Positions 1 to 12,500 of a stretch of DNA of 64,000 nt are shown piece by piece. Position numbers and translations under genes: made by a program. The notes under the pieces are model-generated. The model had not been told where the DNA came from, made no database searches, and worked only from the letters and a program-made list of their open reading frames with translations. The DNA comes from Ursus arctos (taxonomy: Eukaryota > Chordata > Mammalia > Carnivora > Ursidae), in assembly GCF_023065955.2 (NCBI RefSeq), contig NW_026622808.1:35228475-35292474 (forward strand). The letters are read 5' to 3'. Each line of letters starts with the position of its first letter. The first letter of the stretch is position 1.

Positions 1-194
1 GTTCTGAAAGATCATACACCACAGTACTAGGAGTAGTTAATCTCTGGGTGACATTTTTTGATAATTGACATTTAATTGTTTTCCTTTTATGTGATGAAGA
101 TATGAAAAAATCCACTCCATTTTCAGGCTCACCTTTTAAGAAGGGACCTGTGGGTTGTGGTCTTAAAGGCTCAAATATGTTTACAGCACAACTT

Positions 195-392
195 AATTTT
201 TTTTTTAAATTTTATTGTTTATTTGACAGAAAGAGAGGCAGCAAGAGAGGGAACACAAGCAGTGGGAGTGGGAGAGGGAGAAGCAGGCTTCCTGCTGAGT
301 GGGGAGCCCATTGGGGGCTTGATCCCAGGAAGCTGGGATCGTGACCTGAGCCAAAGGTGGACGCTTAACCACTGAGCCACCCAAGCGCCCCT
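195..392 (-). mobile_element. SINEC (tRNA-Lys SINE), antisense
   Basis: Read on the minus strand this starts with the tRNA-like head (GGTGGCTCAGTGG, seen as its complement near 370-385) and ends in an A-rich tail (T-rich at 195-215). Target-site duplications flank it: ACAGCACAACTT at 183-194 and ACAACACAACTT at 393-404, 11 of 12 bases matching. It is a carnivore-specific retrotransposon inside a NISCH intron. Confidence 0.92.
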
Positions 393-539
393 ACAACACA
401 ACTTTTTAAAAGTGCTTTCAGAGTAAGACAGCTGAACCTTTTTTTGGAGTGCTAGATAGAACCTGGAAATTTGGTGATGACGCTAGCGTTGGGTCACTAA
501 GCTTGGAGGGGCTGTGGAAAATGGGTGGCATTTACATAT

Positions 540-612
540 AGACTATATATATATTTATATATATATATATACACACACACACATATATATATGTATATAT
601 ATATGTATGTTT
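540..612. repeat. AT/AC microsatellite
   Basis: A run of TA dinucleotides interrupted by an (AC)6-like block and TATG units. It is a simple repeat likely to vary in length between individuals. Confidence 0.9.
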
Positions 613-1030
613 TGGATTTTAGTATATACCAGCAGCTGTGTAGTTAGCAGTTTCCTGTTGTAGACATTTTTTCACGTTTTCTTTCCTTATGTGAGGAAAA
701 ATTTCCGTTCCTTATGTGAGCGTTTCAGATAAACTTTACCGGTTAGTATTTTAGGAAATGCTCTTCTTTAAGAAAGCTTTGGTTAGCCATTTAAGGATAA
801 AACTTGGTAAGCAGCCCTTTGAAAGTATAATTCATTGCTTAAGACCTAGGTGTTTGAGGAGCAGGTTTGCCCAGCTCTGAGCATGGAAAGGCCTGGACTG
901 CTCTTCTGAGATAGGTTTGCCTGAGGTGGGCCTGGGCCAGCCCACATCTGAGGTTCTGTTTTGAGGCATGCTTTACTGCTTGGAGCAGTTTGAATTGTTA
1001 TCAGAAGGGCTTCTGGGTTATGTAAATCCT

Positions 1031-1160
1031 GGGGGGGGCGGCGAGGAAGAAACAGGCTCCTCACTGAGCAAGGAGCCAGATGCAGCTGGATCCCAGGACC
1101 CTGGGATCATGACCTGAGCTGAAGGCAGACGCTTAACCGACTGAGCCACCCAGGCGTCCC
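1031..1160 (-). mobile_element. SINEC fragment, antisense
   Basis: The minus strand shows the SINEC head (complement of GACTGAGCCACCCAGGCG near 1138-1156) and the middle GGATCATGACCTGAGC signature. The A-rich tail half is missing, so the copy is truncated, ending in a G-rich run at 1031-1040. Confidence 0.85.
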
Positions 1161-1189
1161 AAAATTCACTCTCTTAAATATGCAATTCC

Positions 1190-1380
1190 TGGGGCACCCG
1201 GGTGGCTTCAGTCCATTAAGTGACTGACTCTTGGTTTCAGCTCAGGTCATAGTTTCAGGGTCCTGAGATCCAGCTCAGCGGGGACTCTGCTTCTCTCTCT
1301 CCCTCTTCCTCTCCCCCTGCTTGTGCATGTGTGCATGCTCTTTCTCTCTCAAATAAATAAATCTCACAAAAAGAAAAAAA
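1190..1380 (+). mobile_element. SINEC, sense
   Basis: Sense copy beginning GGGGCACCCGGGTGGCTTCAG, with the CAGCTCAGGTCATAG box, a pyrimidine-rich (CT)n block near 1285-1350 and an AAATAAATAAATC tail. It sits at the boundary of the antisense L1 that follows. The flanks show only a weak possible duplication (ATGCAATTCCT / ATACAATCCCCT). Confidence 0.88.
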
Positions 1381-1384
1381 GATT

Positions 1385-2490
1385 GAAAGTATACAATCCC
1401 CTGGTTTTAGTATATTCACAGTGTTGTGCAGATATTACCACTAATTCCAGAACATTCATCACTCTGAAGAGGAACCTTGTACCCATCAGCAATCACTAAT
1501 GTACTTTCTGTCCCCATGGATTTGCCTATTCTGGACATTTCATATAAATGGAATCATACAAATACAGCCTTGGTGATGGGCTTCTTTCACTTAATGTGAA
1601 GCTTTCAAGGTCCATTCGTATTGTAGTTTGGTCCTTTTTGCCTGAGTCATATTCTGCTGATTAGATATACGACATTATCCATCAGTTGATGACATCTGGG
1701 TTGTTTCTGCCTTTTGGCTAGTATGAATAATGCTGCTGTGGACATTCATATATAAGGTTTTGTGTGTACTGAGTTTCCCTTTCTGTTGGGTATACATAAA
1801 GAGCGGCATTGCTGGATCACATGGCAACGTTAGCCTTTTGAGGAACTGCCAAGTTTTTTTCCATAGTGGCAGCACCATTGTACATTCCCATCAGCAGCGC
1901 GCAGGTTCCGCTCTCCCCACATCCTTGTCAAACTTGTTACTGGCTACTTGTTTGATAACCATCCTAGTGGGTGTGAAGTGTTATCTCAAGGTGCTTTTGA
2001 TTTGCATTTCCCTAATGAGGTTGAGCCTCTCTCCATATGCTTATTGGTCATTTGTATATCTTCAATGGAGGTATGTATTCAGATATCCTCTCAGCACTTT
2101 AAAAAATTAGGTTACTTGTGTTTTTATGCTTGAGTTGTAGGAGTTTTTTAAAATATATTCTGGATATTAGACCCTTATCAGAAGTGTGATGTGCAAATGT
2201 TTTCTTTCATTGTGTGAATTGCCTTTTCATTTTCTTGGTAGTGTCCTTTGAAATACAAACGTTTGAGATTTTGATGAAGTTCGATTCATTCATTTTTTTC
2301 CTTTGGTCACTTGTGTTTTTGATGTTCTTAGAAACCACTGCCTAGTCTAAGGTTACAGAAATTTACAAGTTGGTTTTCTTCTAAGAGTTTTGTAGCTTTA
2401 CCCTTATATTAGGTCTTTCATCCATGTTGAGTTAGTTTTTGTTTATGGTGTGAGGTAAGGGGTTCCAGTTTCATTTTTTTTGCAGTGTGG
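1385..2490 (-). mobile_element. L1 LINE fragment (L1M-like), antisense
   Basis: The plus strand reads as the complement of the L1 ORF2 end and 3' region: landmarks are the stretch around 1680-1740 (ATCAGTTGATGACATCTGG...GAATAATGCTGCTGTGG) and that around 2435-2465 (TATGGTGTGAGGTAAGGGG). The reading frames are broken by many stops and it is a dead, old copy. Family assignment to an L1M-type element rests on recognised sequence, not on an alignment. Confidence 0.85.
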
Positions 2491-2813
2491 ATTTTGATGG
2501 CAAGGAAAGAAAGCAACGCTTTTCTCTGTGGCCAGGTTTGAGATGGGGAATTCAGGGGCCAGGGCAGCCCTGTGTTGCTGTGAGTGGGCATGCCTCTGCA
2601 CTGAACCTGTTGCTGTGCTGTTTCTCTCCGGGTAGCTGTCGCTTAGTACTCCCGGAACTCTCAGTGACAAACCTCATCCCAGCACCCCACGAGCAGAGGT
2701 TTTCCAATTCAATGAAACGGAATCCCACGAAGAATTTCTAGCACACCATTTTGAGGCAGGATGTCAACCAGTGGACTCGGGAGGCAGGCCGTTTCCTGAC
2801 CCTTTAATCTAAG

Positions 2814-3012
2814 CCCCCCCCTTTTTTTTTTCTGAGAGAGAGAGAGGGCACACACGAGGGGCAGAGGGAGGGGGAGAGAGAATCTTAAGCAGGCTCCACA
2901 CTCAGCACGGCACCGAGCCTGACACAGTGGGCTTGATCTCACAGCCCTGAGATCATGACTTGAGCCAAAACCAAGAACCGCTGCTTAACCAACTGAGCCA
3001 CCCAGGTGCCCT
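2814..3012 (-). mobile_element. SINEC, antisense
   Basis: Head on the right (complement of AACTGAGCCACCCAGGTGCC at about 2991-3010), T-rich tail on the left after a run of C. Flanking duplications are CTGACCCTTTAATCTAAG at 2796-2813 and CTGACCATTTATTCTAAG at 3013-3030, 16 of 18 matching. Confidence 0.92.
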
Positions 3013-3298
3013 CTGACCATTTATTCTAAGTCCATCATTTGACCTCTTTGTGTCCCAGTTCCTCCTTTGTAAGCTTGGGGGTGATGACCGCCAGCCCTTG
3101 AGGGTTGGAGGAGGCCGTGCAGTGAAGGTAAAGGACCCAGAAGAATAGTGGGCCCACAGGGACTCACCAGGTGCTGGCCAGTACTGGCAGCTCTGGTAAG
3201 GAGAGGCACTCAGTTCTCAGCAAAGGTGGCATTTCTGTTATTTTCTTATTTTAAAGCCAGTGGACTAGGACAAAGGTGCTTTCAAAATTTGAACCATC

Positions 3299-3511
3299 TT
3301 TTTTTTTTTTTTTTAAAGATTTTATTTATTTATTCATTTATGTGAGAGGGCAAGCAAGCAAGCTTGGGGGTAGGAGCAGTGCGAAGGGGACAAGCGGACT
3401 CCACACTGAGCGTGGAGTCTGACGCGGGGCTCCATCTCACGACCCCAAGATCATAATATGAGCAGAAAGCAAGAATTGGATGCTTAACTGACTGAGCCAC
3501 CCCGGCGCCCC
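3299..3511 (-). mobile_element. SINEC, antisense
   Basis: T-rich left end with AAAGATTTTATTTATT, purine-rich middle, and head at the right (complement of ACTGAGCCACCCCGGCGCCCC, 3491-3511). Flanks share a short CCATCTT duplication (around 3295 and 3523). Confidence 0.9.
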
Positions 3512-5282
3512 AAACTGTGGCCATCTTAACATCAGCCTTAGTATCCCCCTTCGTCCTTTGTCTCAGCTGCAAGTACTAAGGCTATAAGTGGTGACAGATG
3601 TCTCTGCAACTTAGAGCTCTCTCCAGTGCCACCGTAGGCTTGAATCTCTCAGGGAATTTTTACCGGAAGCCAAATCGCACGTAACATACCTGACTCCTGC
3701 TAGAATGCCTCATCACAGTCCTGAAGTAAGAGTTACATAGGGTCCTCCCCACCCCTGCCCCTGCCCCTTAGCATGTGTGTGAACCACACAGTGACACGTG
3801 ATTGAGTCCCTTGTCTGCGACCCAGTACCAAGGACCCTGTGCCCGGGTGTGGGCAGAGCAGTAGTGTTGGGCCGGCCGGGGGTTGTTCCTTGAGCACGGG
3901 CACAGGTGCTGCCGGCGGTACTTGGTCGCAGGCCCTGCGTGTGCACACGTGCTCAGAGTGGCAGCCACCAAGCCACAGCCTGCCCAGTTCATGGCGCACT
4001 TGTGGGCAGCTCACGCCGCTGCCCAGGGCTGCATAGCGACTCGGGGTCCTGGCAGGCGGACGATTGACGGGTCCATCACACATTTAGGGATGGGTGTTAA
4101 TGGTTTTTTAAGTGTAGCTAATTTTATTTTAATTGGATTCTTTCTTTTGAGGTATAAAGAATGTCTTTTTTTAAAAATGGATCTCAGTTCAGACATCTGT
4201 GGCACCCGGAGCACTTTAGGTCCCTTCCGCCTAGATTGGGTGAGGTGTGTGGGAGGCCCCTGTCCCCACAGGTGAGCTCCTCGCAGAACCTGCAGCGGCT
4301 TAGACGGGGGGCGGGGGGGGGGATAATGACTCTGCACACCTTCATTCTGTATGCATGGCTGGCCTGACCGGAACTCTGAGGAGGCCAAGAAAATGCTTCT
4401 CTTAGGAGACTTGTACTCTAGACTCAGGGGCCGAGTCGTCTGTTTGTTCTGATGACGTCTCCGCAGCGGAGACGTGCCTGGGAAACAAAGCAGGTAGTGG
4501 GGCAGCAGTAGACAGTGTTACAGCAGCGGGCATTTCCTGTGCCCCAAAGAGCGGGAAGGAAACTGTCACATAGTTTGCTTTTCAGATTGCTCAGAAGTAA
4601 AAAAAAAACAAAACCTGCTCTCTGCTTAGCACGAGCCCTTGGCCCTCGCTGTCTTGCAGCTTTCTGTGTTTTCCAGAAATGCCAGCCTTGTCCCCTTATG
4701 GGGTGTTGAGGCCAGCTGGCCCAAAGAAATGTAGCATTGTTAGGTGTGGCTGGAGGGCACGGAGCCCCTCCCCGAGGGAGACCTTCCAGGCCCCAGTGTC
4801 ACCAGCACAGGCCAGAGAGTTGCTGCTTGGGAACCTGCCTGTCAGGGCTGACTAGGTGATGCTTACAGCAGCGGGCAGGGGAAGTGCTGACTTAGAGACC
4901 GGCCACGGCGCTTAACACCGCTGGTAGGGAAACGAGCGTTCAGATCATTCCAGGCTCTTCTAAATCTTCATTTCTTCACTGCAGTCAGGGAGACTATAAT
5001 TGAGTTTAAGTTGTTGCAAGAGACTGAAATTGAACTTCAGCCTGAACGGAGAGCCTCTCTCCCCTAGCCAGAGCCCTCTCCTGCTCAGAGCCTGCATTGT
5101 CCTGACGGCCCCTTTCCATCTGACCTTGGATCTTGCCAGACCCTGTGCCCCTTAACGCTGGGGCCGTGTTTGCTCATTTTCCCCTCACTGGGCTTTTTGT
5201 CCACTTGTGATGCCGAAGGGAGGTTCTTCTCACACTATATGTAAGCTGAATTTTGAGCAGCTTTAAGAAATAAACACATTTT

Positions 5283-5330
5283 ATGTATGTATTTATTTAT
5301 TTATGTTATGTCACCATACAGTACATCATT
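5283..5330 (-). mobile_element. 48-bp L1 tail insertion
   Basis: A 48-bp segment lies between two identical 15-bp copies of AAATAAACACATTTT (5268-5282 and 5331-5345). Its left end is T-rich (the complement of an A-rich tail) and its right part, ATGTTATGTCACCATACAGT, matches my recollection of the complement of a carnivore L1 3' end. It is therefore read as an extremely 5'-truncated L1 insertion. Confidence 0.8.
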
Positions 5331-5349
5331 AAATAAACACATTTTTAAA

Positions 5350-5620
5350 AGCTAGCATGAAGTATTAAAAGAAAAAATTAGAGGAATATCTTTATAGTCT
5401 TGGGATGGGGGAAGAGCCCTGAAGTCACAAAGCAAATCACAGCTTACACAACTTGTATAAAGATCAAGCATCTCTGTGTCAGGAAGTCTACCATAAGCGA
5501 AGGTAAGAGGCCTACACGGCGGGGAGAAGCTGTTTGCAGCGTATAAACAACCTTCAGCATATCCATCATGTATGAGAGATAAGAAGGAGATAAACAAAGC
5601 ACAGAGAAAAACAGGAAAAG
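5350..5620 (+). mobile_element. Old L1 fragment, sense (probable)
   Basis: The stretch resembles degenerate L1 ORF2 sense sequence: an AAAATTAGAGGAATATCTTT motif, then GGGGAAGAG, then GGGGAGAAGCTGTTTGCA and GATAAACAAAGCACAG. It is diverged, with no long sense frame. Assignment is from pattern only. Confidence 0.5.
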
Positions 5621-6658
5621 GACACCCTGTCTCCTGCAACCTGGTGCCTTTTGAGTCCCATCAACATGTGAATCGCATGTCCTCGTGGCAGAGATGTTCC
5701 CGTGAGTCATGAAGGCAACCGCGTGGCCTCCATCTGGGCCTGTTTACCCAAAGTCCCGTTGGCTGCCATCTGTCAGTTCGTTAAAATTCTTACCTGCCTG
5801 ATGTGGGGTCGGGGGCCCTGGGGCCCTGCCATCCCCAGGGTCACACGCAAGAGTGCTGAGGCAATGGGTTAGGCACAGAGGGAGACTTCGAGGCCGAGTG
5901 GCTTTGCCGCCTTCTGGCCACGTAACGTTGGGGAGTACAGCAGCCCTCCGCCCCAGTTTGCTCGTCTGTGACACGGTTCAAAATGCCGTCTTCCTCACAT
6001 GGGGCTTCAGGGCTGCGGAGCGCGGCAGTGTGCAGCAGGCGCCCCGGCATTGCCCAGCGTGGCCCAGATCCCAGCACGCCAGCTGTGAATATGACCGAGG
6101 GCTTAGTCGCTCAGGCCTCCTTGAAGGAAGTCCTTCCCTTCTGCTTTCTGAGGACCCCGGGGCCAAGTGGACTGTTGCAAGGCTGGAAAAATGAGCACAG
6201 GAAGAGGCAGTTCTCTTTCTTAAGGCACCTTTGGGACATGAAAGAAAGTAGAAATGGCCACTCTCCGAAGAAACAGGACTTCCTCCCTGTCACGCCCTCT
6301 CCCAGGATCTCCTGGGGCCAGTTTCAGGAGCGGACTGTCAGGATAGCCGGGCTTTGCCAGCCTCCCGGGCCTCGTGTGCCAACCAGGGCCTGTGTGTGCT
6401 GAGAGTCGCCGCTGTCTGCTTCCATTCTTCCTTTGAAGCAACATTCCAAGTGTCCACAGAGCTGGAAATGTTCAGTCCCCTTCCTGGGCACTTTGATTTA
6501 TAGTTTACTCTCTCTCTGGTTGTATGTTATAAGCTCTGTTTTATTAACTTTCTAGAGAGCTGGCATTGCAGCAACAGAGAGCATAGATAGCAGGGAGTGT
6601 GTGAGGCCCAGGGACTGGGGCAGGGGGACTTTCTAACTGCGGGTTGTTTTCTCCTCAG

Positions 6659-9512
6659 GAGATAAATGGCATTACCGCAGCCCTGGCTGAGGAGCTCTTT
6701 GAAAAAGGTATGCGGCCGGGAGTCCCCCAAACAGTCGGTGCCAGTCGCCCAGCCCTGCCAGGCAGCCAGGGGCCCGGGGCGGTGCAGAGCTCCATCTGTG
6801 GTGCGGTGCCAGTGAGTCCTCACCAGCCCCCCCCCCCCGGGGTTGCTCAAATCCCTGGGCCTGGTCCACAGCCCAGCCTGTCTGCCTACCTGCCCTACAG
6901 GCAGCCAGGTCTAAGAAGCTGTGGTCTTTTTACCTTAGGACTCCTGGGTCCCCATGTCAGGGGCTAACCCCAGGCTCAGGATCTAGTCCAAAGCCCTGTG
7001 CTGGAGTTCTGGAAGGTGGGTGACCTGCCGCCCTCTTGCACCTGCTTTGTCCTTACCTGAGAGAGTTGAGACATCAAACAAGCCAGTGCTGGGTCATGAC
7101 GCTGCCAGAGAGCCTCCTAACAGTTGCTAACGTGTAGTGAGCGCTTCCTGCCGTTCGGCCTCGTGTTGGGCGTCTCACCGCCTTCCTTCCAGGCGGTCCA
7201 GATAAGGACACTGAGGATGAGCGGGGACATGGCTGGGAGGGGCAGCACGAGGACTGGTTGAGAACCCCGCCTGCTCCCGGGTCCTGCGCTGGGCTGGCAC
7301 CTGAGGCCTCCCCTGACTCGGGCTGTGTGCATGTTAGAGGTTGTAGCGTGGGCCTGCTGCCCAAACGCAGCCTCACGTCAGCCGTGTCCCGGCTCAGCGC
7401 CGCAGATTTTGACTCGGCCTCGCCTCAGGGAGGCTCCCCAGTCGCACGTTCTCAGGGCCCTTCCCTGCTTTGTAATCACGCATCCTGGGTCTGCCCTGTG
7501 CCCAGCGTGAGCTCAGGACCATGGCTTTGTCCTGATGGTGTTTGCCTAGTGCTTGTTAACTGTAGGCCAGGTGGGCAGAGGCCCTGGCTGCCCAGCGGGG
7601 CTGGGGCTGGGCGCTCACCCTTGGGGGCACGGCTGTTGCAGGAGAACAGCTCCTGGGGGCCGGCGAGGTCTTTGCCATCGGGCCCCTGCAGCTCTACGCG
7701 GTCACCGAGCAGCTGCAGCAGGGAAAGCCCACGTGTGCCAGTGGGGACGCCAAGACTGACCTCGGGCACATCCTGGACTTCACCTGTCGCCTTAAGTACC
7801 TTAAGGTAAAGCTGTGGGAACTTGATAACGGAGAGCCGCTTGGTTATGGGCATGGAGCCCAGGTGGGGCCGAAGAGGTCATTGGCTGGCAGTGTGTGCGC
7901 AGGTGGCTGAATGGGCCCTGGGACGAGGAAAGCCACCTTTGGTGTTCTTGGCACCGCACTTCTGGCTGTGAGCACCAGGGGGCGGTCGTGACCCAGTGCC
8001 CCCTTGCTTTAGAGTTTGGCTTTAGCCTGCTTTGCTGACCACGCAAGTGGTGAGTGGAGGTGCGTTTCTCCTGCACCTCATGTAACCCAGCAGAGTCACC
8101 CCATGAACGTGGTTGGGGAGCACTCGCAGCAGCGTCCCTGATTCAAGCCCTGTGTCTGGCCACAGGTTTCCGGCACAGAAGGACCATTTGGGACCAGCAA
8201 CATTCAAGAGCAACTCCTACCTTTTGATCTGTCAATATTCAAGTCTCTTCACCAGGTGGAGGTAAGGCCTGGGGCCCCTGGAGTCTAGGCGGGGCTGAGC
8301 CCACGCGGGTGTGGGCTTGCTTCTGATTATCTGGGGCCAGAGAGTGTCTGGGTTTATCCGTCGGGCACTGTTGCTTTGGTGTTTGTCAGTATGTGACAGA
8401 CCCCAGCTAGGTGAGTCAGGCCCATCTGAAGGTGGGCAGAGAGGGGCCTCTGCTGCATTGGCTGGTCTGCACGTCTGCTCTGGGCACAGGCAGCATGTGG
8501 ACAGGATGGGGCACCAAGCGCTTGGCTCTTTCTGCTCCTTGCTCAAGTTGAAGTGTTGGGAGGGCGTCCTGAGGGCAGGCAGAGCCAGTTCCAGATCTGT
8601 GTTTCCCAGGGCACATCAGCAGAGGACTTTGAGGGTTCTCTGCACTCCGGTGTGCCCACACCTAACAGGAAATACTTTGTATTACTTACTACCAAATTCC
8701 TGGGTTCCTGATAATCTGTTTTGTTTACATTTTTTAAATGTAAGGGGACGTAACGGATAATTTTAAAAATGCTTGAAAGCATCTGTTTCTAGAGCGTGGC
8801 TTTTGTGTTCAGCCCTCTGTCCTCATGGACACTTCTTGGTGGAAGCTTCCCAACTGCCCTACGAAATGGATATTTTTATTCCCATTTTGCAGTTGACAAA
8901 ACTGAGGCTTAGGGAGGTAAGGAAGTTTGGCCAGGACCACACAGTTAATGAGGGGAAGCTGGGCTCTAAATTCAGCCAAGTCTAACTCCAGAGCCTCTGC
9001 TGCCCACGGAACTGTTCTGCCTGCACCATTCTGGGCTAGTCCCAGAGACCTTGAGGACCACATCCCTTGATGGGAACGTGTGGCGTGTGCCCCCGCCAGA
9101 GCTGACTGAGGAAGGACTGGGAAGGTAGAGGAGTGCCCAACCCAGCTTCGACTCGCAGGCTGGGGCCCCACGGTTGGGGTCTGCAGGTGGGTAGCGTTCA
9201 TGGGCGTGCTTGGGCCTGTAGCCCTCCCTCCTCACTGCAGGACAACCAAGGACAGTGAAGCAGGGCTGGGTGAGCAAGAGGGCCCATTGTACTCACTGTG
9301 TGCCCGAGGGCTTTTGCTCTCAAGTTCTGCTTTCCAGAGCCCGCTTTTCCTGTCCACCTGCCAAGCCCTAGTCAGCCCTTACAGCCTTTCTGAGATGCAG
9401 CTGTGCTGTGTTGCAGATAAGTCACTGTGGTGCCAGGTACATCCGGGGACTCGTCGCGTCAAAGCCCACCTTAGCCACGATGAGCGTCCGCTTCTCCGCG
9501 ACCTCTATGAAG
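6659..9512 (+). CDS. NISCH: NISCH exons after the PX domain (4 exons)
   Basis: Exons 6659-6707, 7642-7805, 8166-8261 and 9417-9512 encode residues 1-135 of the part in the window ([17 protein letters not shown]... to ...RFSATSMK). This is the linker between the PX domain and the leucine-rich repeats. The human protein is nearly identical here as I recall it. Introns are 934, 360 and 1,155 nt; the third holds an antisense MIR. Confidence 0.95.
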
Positions 9513-12500
9513 GTAAGCTCCACCCATTTCCTGCCTGGGGCACCGAGGGGCAGGGTCCTGCACTGAGGGTGGGTGCGAGCGTCACTGCTGTCTGCTGGCG
9601 GGGCTTGACAGTCCCTGGGACACTTTAGTCTGTGTCTTCATCAGAAATCCATACCATTAAACAGGATCGTTGAAGGGACTGGGTCTCCCCGCCCCCACCC
9701 CCCAAAAATGTCACTGGTTTTGGAGGTGACCAAATTGCTAAGTAGTGGCAAGTGACAGAGTGTTCATTCGATTGGTATAAATGTTTCTCTAAGCGTAAAG
9801 AGTCTTGGCTTATTACTTGTTTTTATCTTGCTCCGAGTGGACTTGACGTAGGTCAGGCTGTGGAAATGCTGCTCCGCGTCGTTTGTGAGCAACAGAAACA
9901 CTTGAATTGAGAAAATAAGGGGTTTCTTTTCTATTTACCTTTTTGTGGGTTGCATCTTAGCAATGTTAAAATCCTTCTGCGGGTATAGGACATGGTGGCT
10001 GCTTTAGTGACTTACAGCGTCTGATCCAGGGTTGGGTTTGGTGAAGTCTTGAGGCCACTGGCTGAGATAGGAGGCTTGTGTAAAGAGCAGGGGTATTGGG
10101 CAACCTGGCCCCTCTCCAAGGTGCTCCCTGCGGCCTCTCTCAAAGGGCCCAAGTTGATCCATTGAGGGAGGAGAGCTCTTCTGGGCATCAACGGCCAAAG
10201 CAAGGAGGCCTGCCTTCCTGCCCTTTGACGGTGCCCCTGTGTCCCTGCTGCTACCCTGCGGAGTAATGGACAGTAATGGCCTCCTGTCCTCGGTGGGGAC
10301 CATGGTGCCCACTTGGAAAGCATAGTTGCCTGGAAACACCATGAATTCTGATCTTCAGCTCCTGAGGTTTAAGCCAGAAAAGGCATCAGCACAGAGCAAA
10401 AGGCTCTATTGGGTTTGCAAAGTATTTGCTAATGAGGCAGGGTCAGAACACATTCTAAGTGGCTATTATGTTGCTAAGCTTTTCAGTTATTTCACAATCG
10501 GTTAAAGCCATATGAACTGAAGCCCATTTTAACGCAAGTTCACTTCCACATGCTAAATATGCTGAAGCCCTTCCTGAAATTTTGCAATGATCGTGTTGCG
10601 TGAGGGCCAAGTGTGGCGCTCAACAGATGTTCTCACACAGGAAGTCCTTGTTCCCGAAGCCTCGGAATTTGATGAGTGGGAGCCAGAAGGCACAGCCCTG
10701 GAAGGCCCTGTGACCGCCGTCATCCCCACGTGGCAGGCACTGACCACTCTAGACCTGAGCCACAACAGCATCTCCGAGATCGACGAGTCTGTGGTACGCT
10801 CTCAGCTGCAGGTGCCAGGGGCTTCTCTGGCCTGAGCAGACCCTGAGTTTGAGTATTCAACTTGGCCTTTTCCAGAAGGACCATGGAAAACCTATACCCA
10901 GGGCTCTGTGCATTGCCTGCAGGTTTTAAGTTAATTTCTGAGTGGGATTAATTCAAATAGGTGAGGTAGCGGTTAGAGCCAAATGTCTCATGCACGTCTG
11001 GTAGAGAAGCATGGTAAGTGAGGACATTTGCTCGCAGGGAGTGGAATGGAAAAATCACTCCCTAGATTTCAGACGCGCCCCCATAAGAGTGACATCCAGA
11101 TAGTATTCGGGCAGGAGGAGAGTGATTCCCTTCTTTGTGCTCTTTGGTGGGGTTGGGTAGGGCTGAAGGGGAGGGATGAACTTCCTTCCCCATCTGATGG
11201 GACCTTGCCACCATCCTTTTCACAAGCCGGGGGTTCTTTAGGGACAGTGGCCCGCGTTCAGCACTGGAGGGAGGCCCTGTGTGCCCCTGGGACAGGCTGC
11301 TGGGTGGGCACGGGAAGGCGTCCCAGCAGCAGCTCCACAGAGATGTCCGGCTGGGGCGTCCGTGGTCAGGAGGAAGCATCTCATGGTGTCTGTCCACCAG
11401 GTACCGGGGCCACCGAGGGTCCTGCGTCCTAAGGTAACCTCAGGTATCTCTCTTCTTTCTCAAGAAACTGATCCCAAAGATTGAGTTCCTGGACCTGAGT
11501 CACAATGGAGTGCTGGTCGTGGATAACCTGCAGGTAATTCACGTCTGTAAAGAAGACCGTCCGGCGCCTGGGTGGCTCAAACGGTTAAGCGTCTGTCTGA
11601 GGCTCAGGTCCTGATCCCAGAGTCCTGAGATTGAGTCCCGCATCGGGCTCCTCGCTCAGTGGGGAGTCTGCTTCTTCCTTTGCCCCTCCCCCTGCTCATG
11701 CTCGCTCACTCTCTCTCCCGCTCACAAAAATAAATAAAATATTAATAAATAAAAAATAAAGACGACCCTCTGTGGGCTTCTCGAGGTCCCGCTCTCCGGG
11801 GGGCTCAGGAGCCACCTTGGGAGCTTGGCCATCCCCTGGGGTTTTCTCTCTTAGGCCCCCGAAAGGTGTCTGGGTGCACGGGAGGTTTGTAAAGGCAGGG
11901 TCTGCTGGTGTCCCCTTGAGGTTTCAGTGATGCACTGGGCGATTGTGGCTCTAAACGAGAGTGGGGAAAAGGCACGGAAATATGAACCAAGTGTGACGAC
12001 AATGCGTCTTTGTCACTATGCTGACAGCCTGATTTTCACACCTTGCTCCTGCCCCGTGGGCCATGATGCCTCTGCAGGGGATGCCACGGGTTCGTGCCGT
12101 GAGCCAGGGAGCAGGGAGTGGCCCTTCCCAGTAGCTGTCCGGGGCAGGTGGGGGTTGGAGGGGGAGAGGCCCACGGCACCGTCCGTGGCAGGCCACCTGC
12201 TCGGGCACCTGGGCCTGAACCAGTTGTACCCTGCTCTTGATGCTGCCGCAGCACCTGTACAACCTCGTGCACCTGGACCTGTCCTACAACAAGCTCTCGT
12301 CCTTGGAAGGGGTGCACACCAAACTGGGGAACATCAAGACCCTCAACCTGGCGGGCAACCTCCTGGAGAGTCTGAGTGGCCTGCACAAGCTCTATTCCCT
12401 GGTCAACCTGGACCTCCGCGACAACAGGATCGAGCAGGTGAGCTCAGCCTGGAAGGCTCCTGGGGTCCTGGGGTGGCTGGGCCTTGGAGTTTCTCAGCCT

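Larger units (their letters stand above)
1..6658 (+). other. NISCH: NISCH intron (left part)
   Basis: No coding exon of NISCH or another gene could be recognised here. The exon at 6659 begins at the residue that directly follows the PX domain in the known protein, so this is the intron after the PX-domain exons, which lie left of the window. It holds five SINEC elements, an antisense L1 fragment of about 1.1 kb, an older sense-strand L1 fragment, a 48-bp L1 insertion and an AT/AC microsatellite, annotated separately. About 3512-5260 and 5720-6650 look like single-copy intron. Confidence 0.75.

Noticed and set aside
1730..2110. A 126-codon frame near 2 kb
   Set aside because: It lies wholly in the antisense L1 fragment and is a common by-product of that repeat.
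1..6658. NISCH PX-domain exons in the left 6.6 kb
   Set aside because: I searched the frames for the PX motifs expected just before EINGIT (such as the KHRYSDF segment) and found none. They must lie left of the window.
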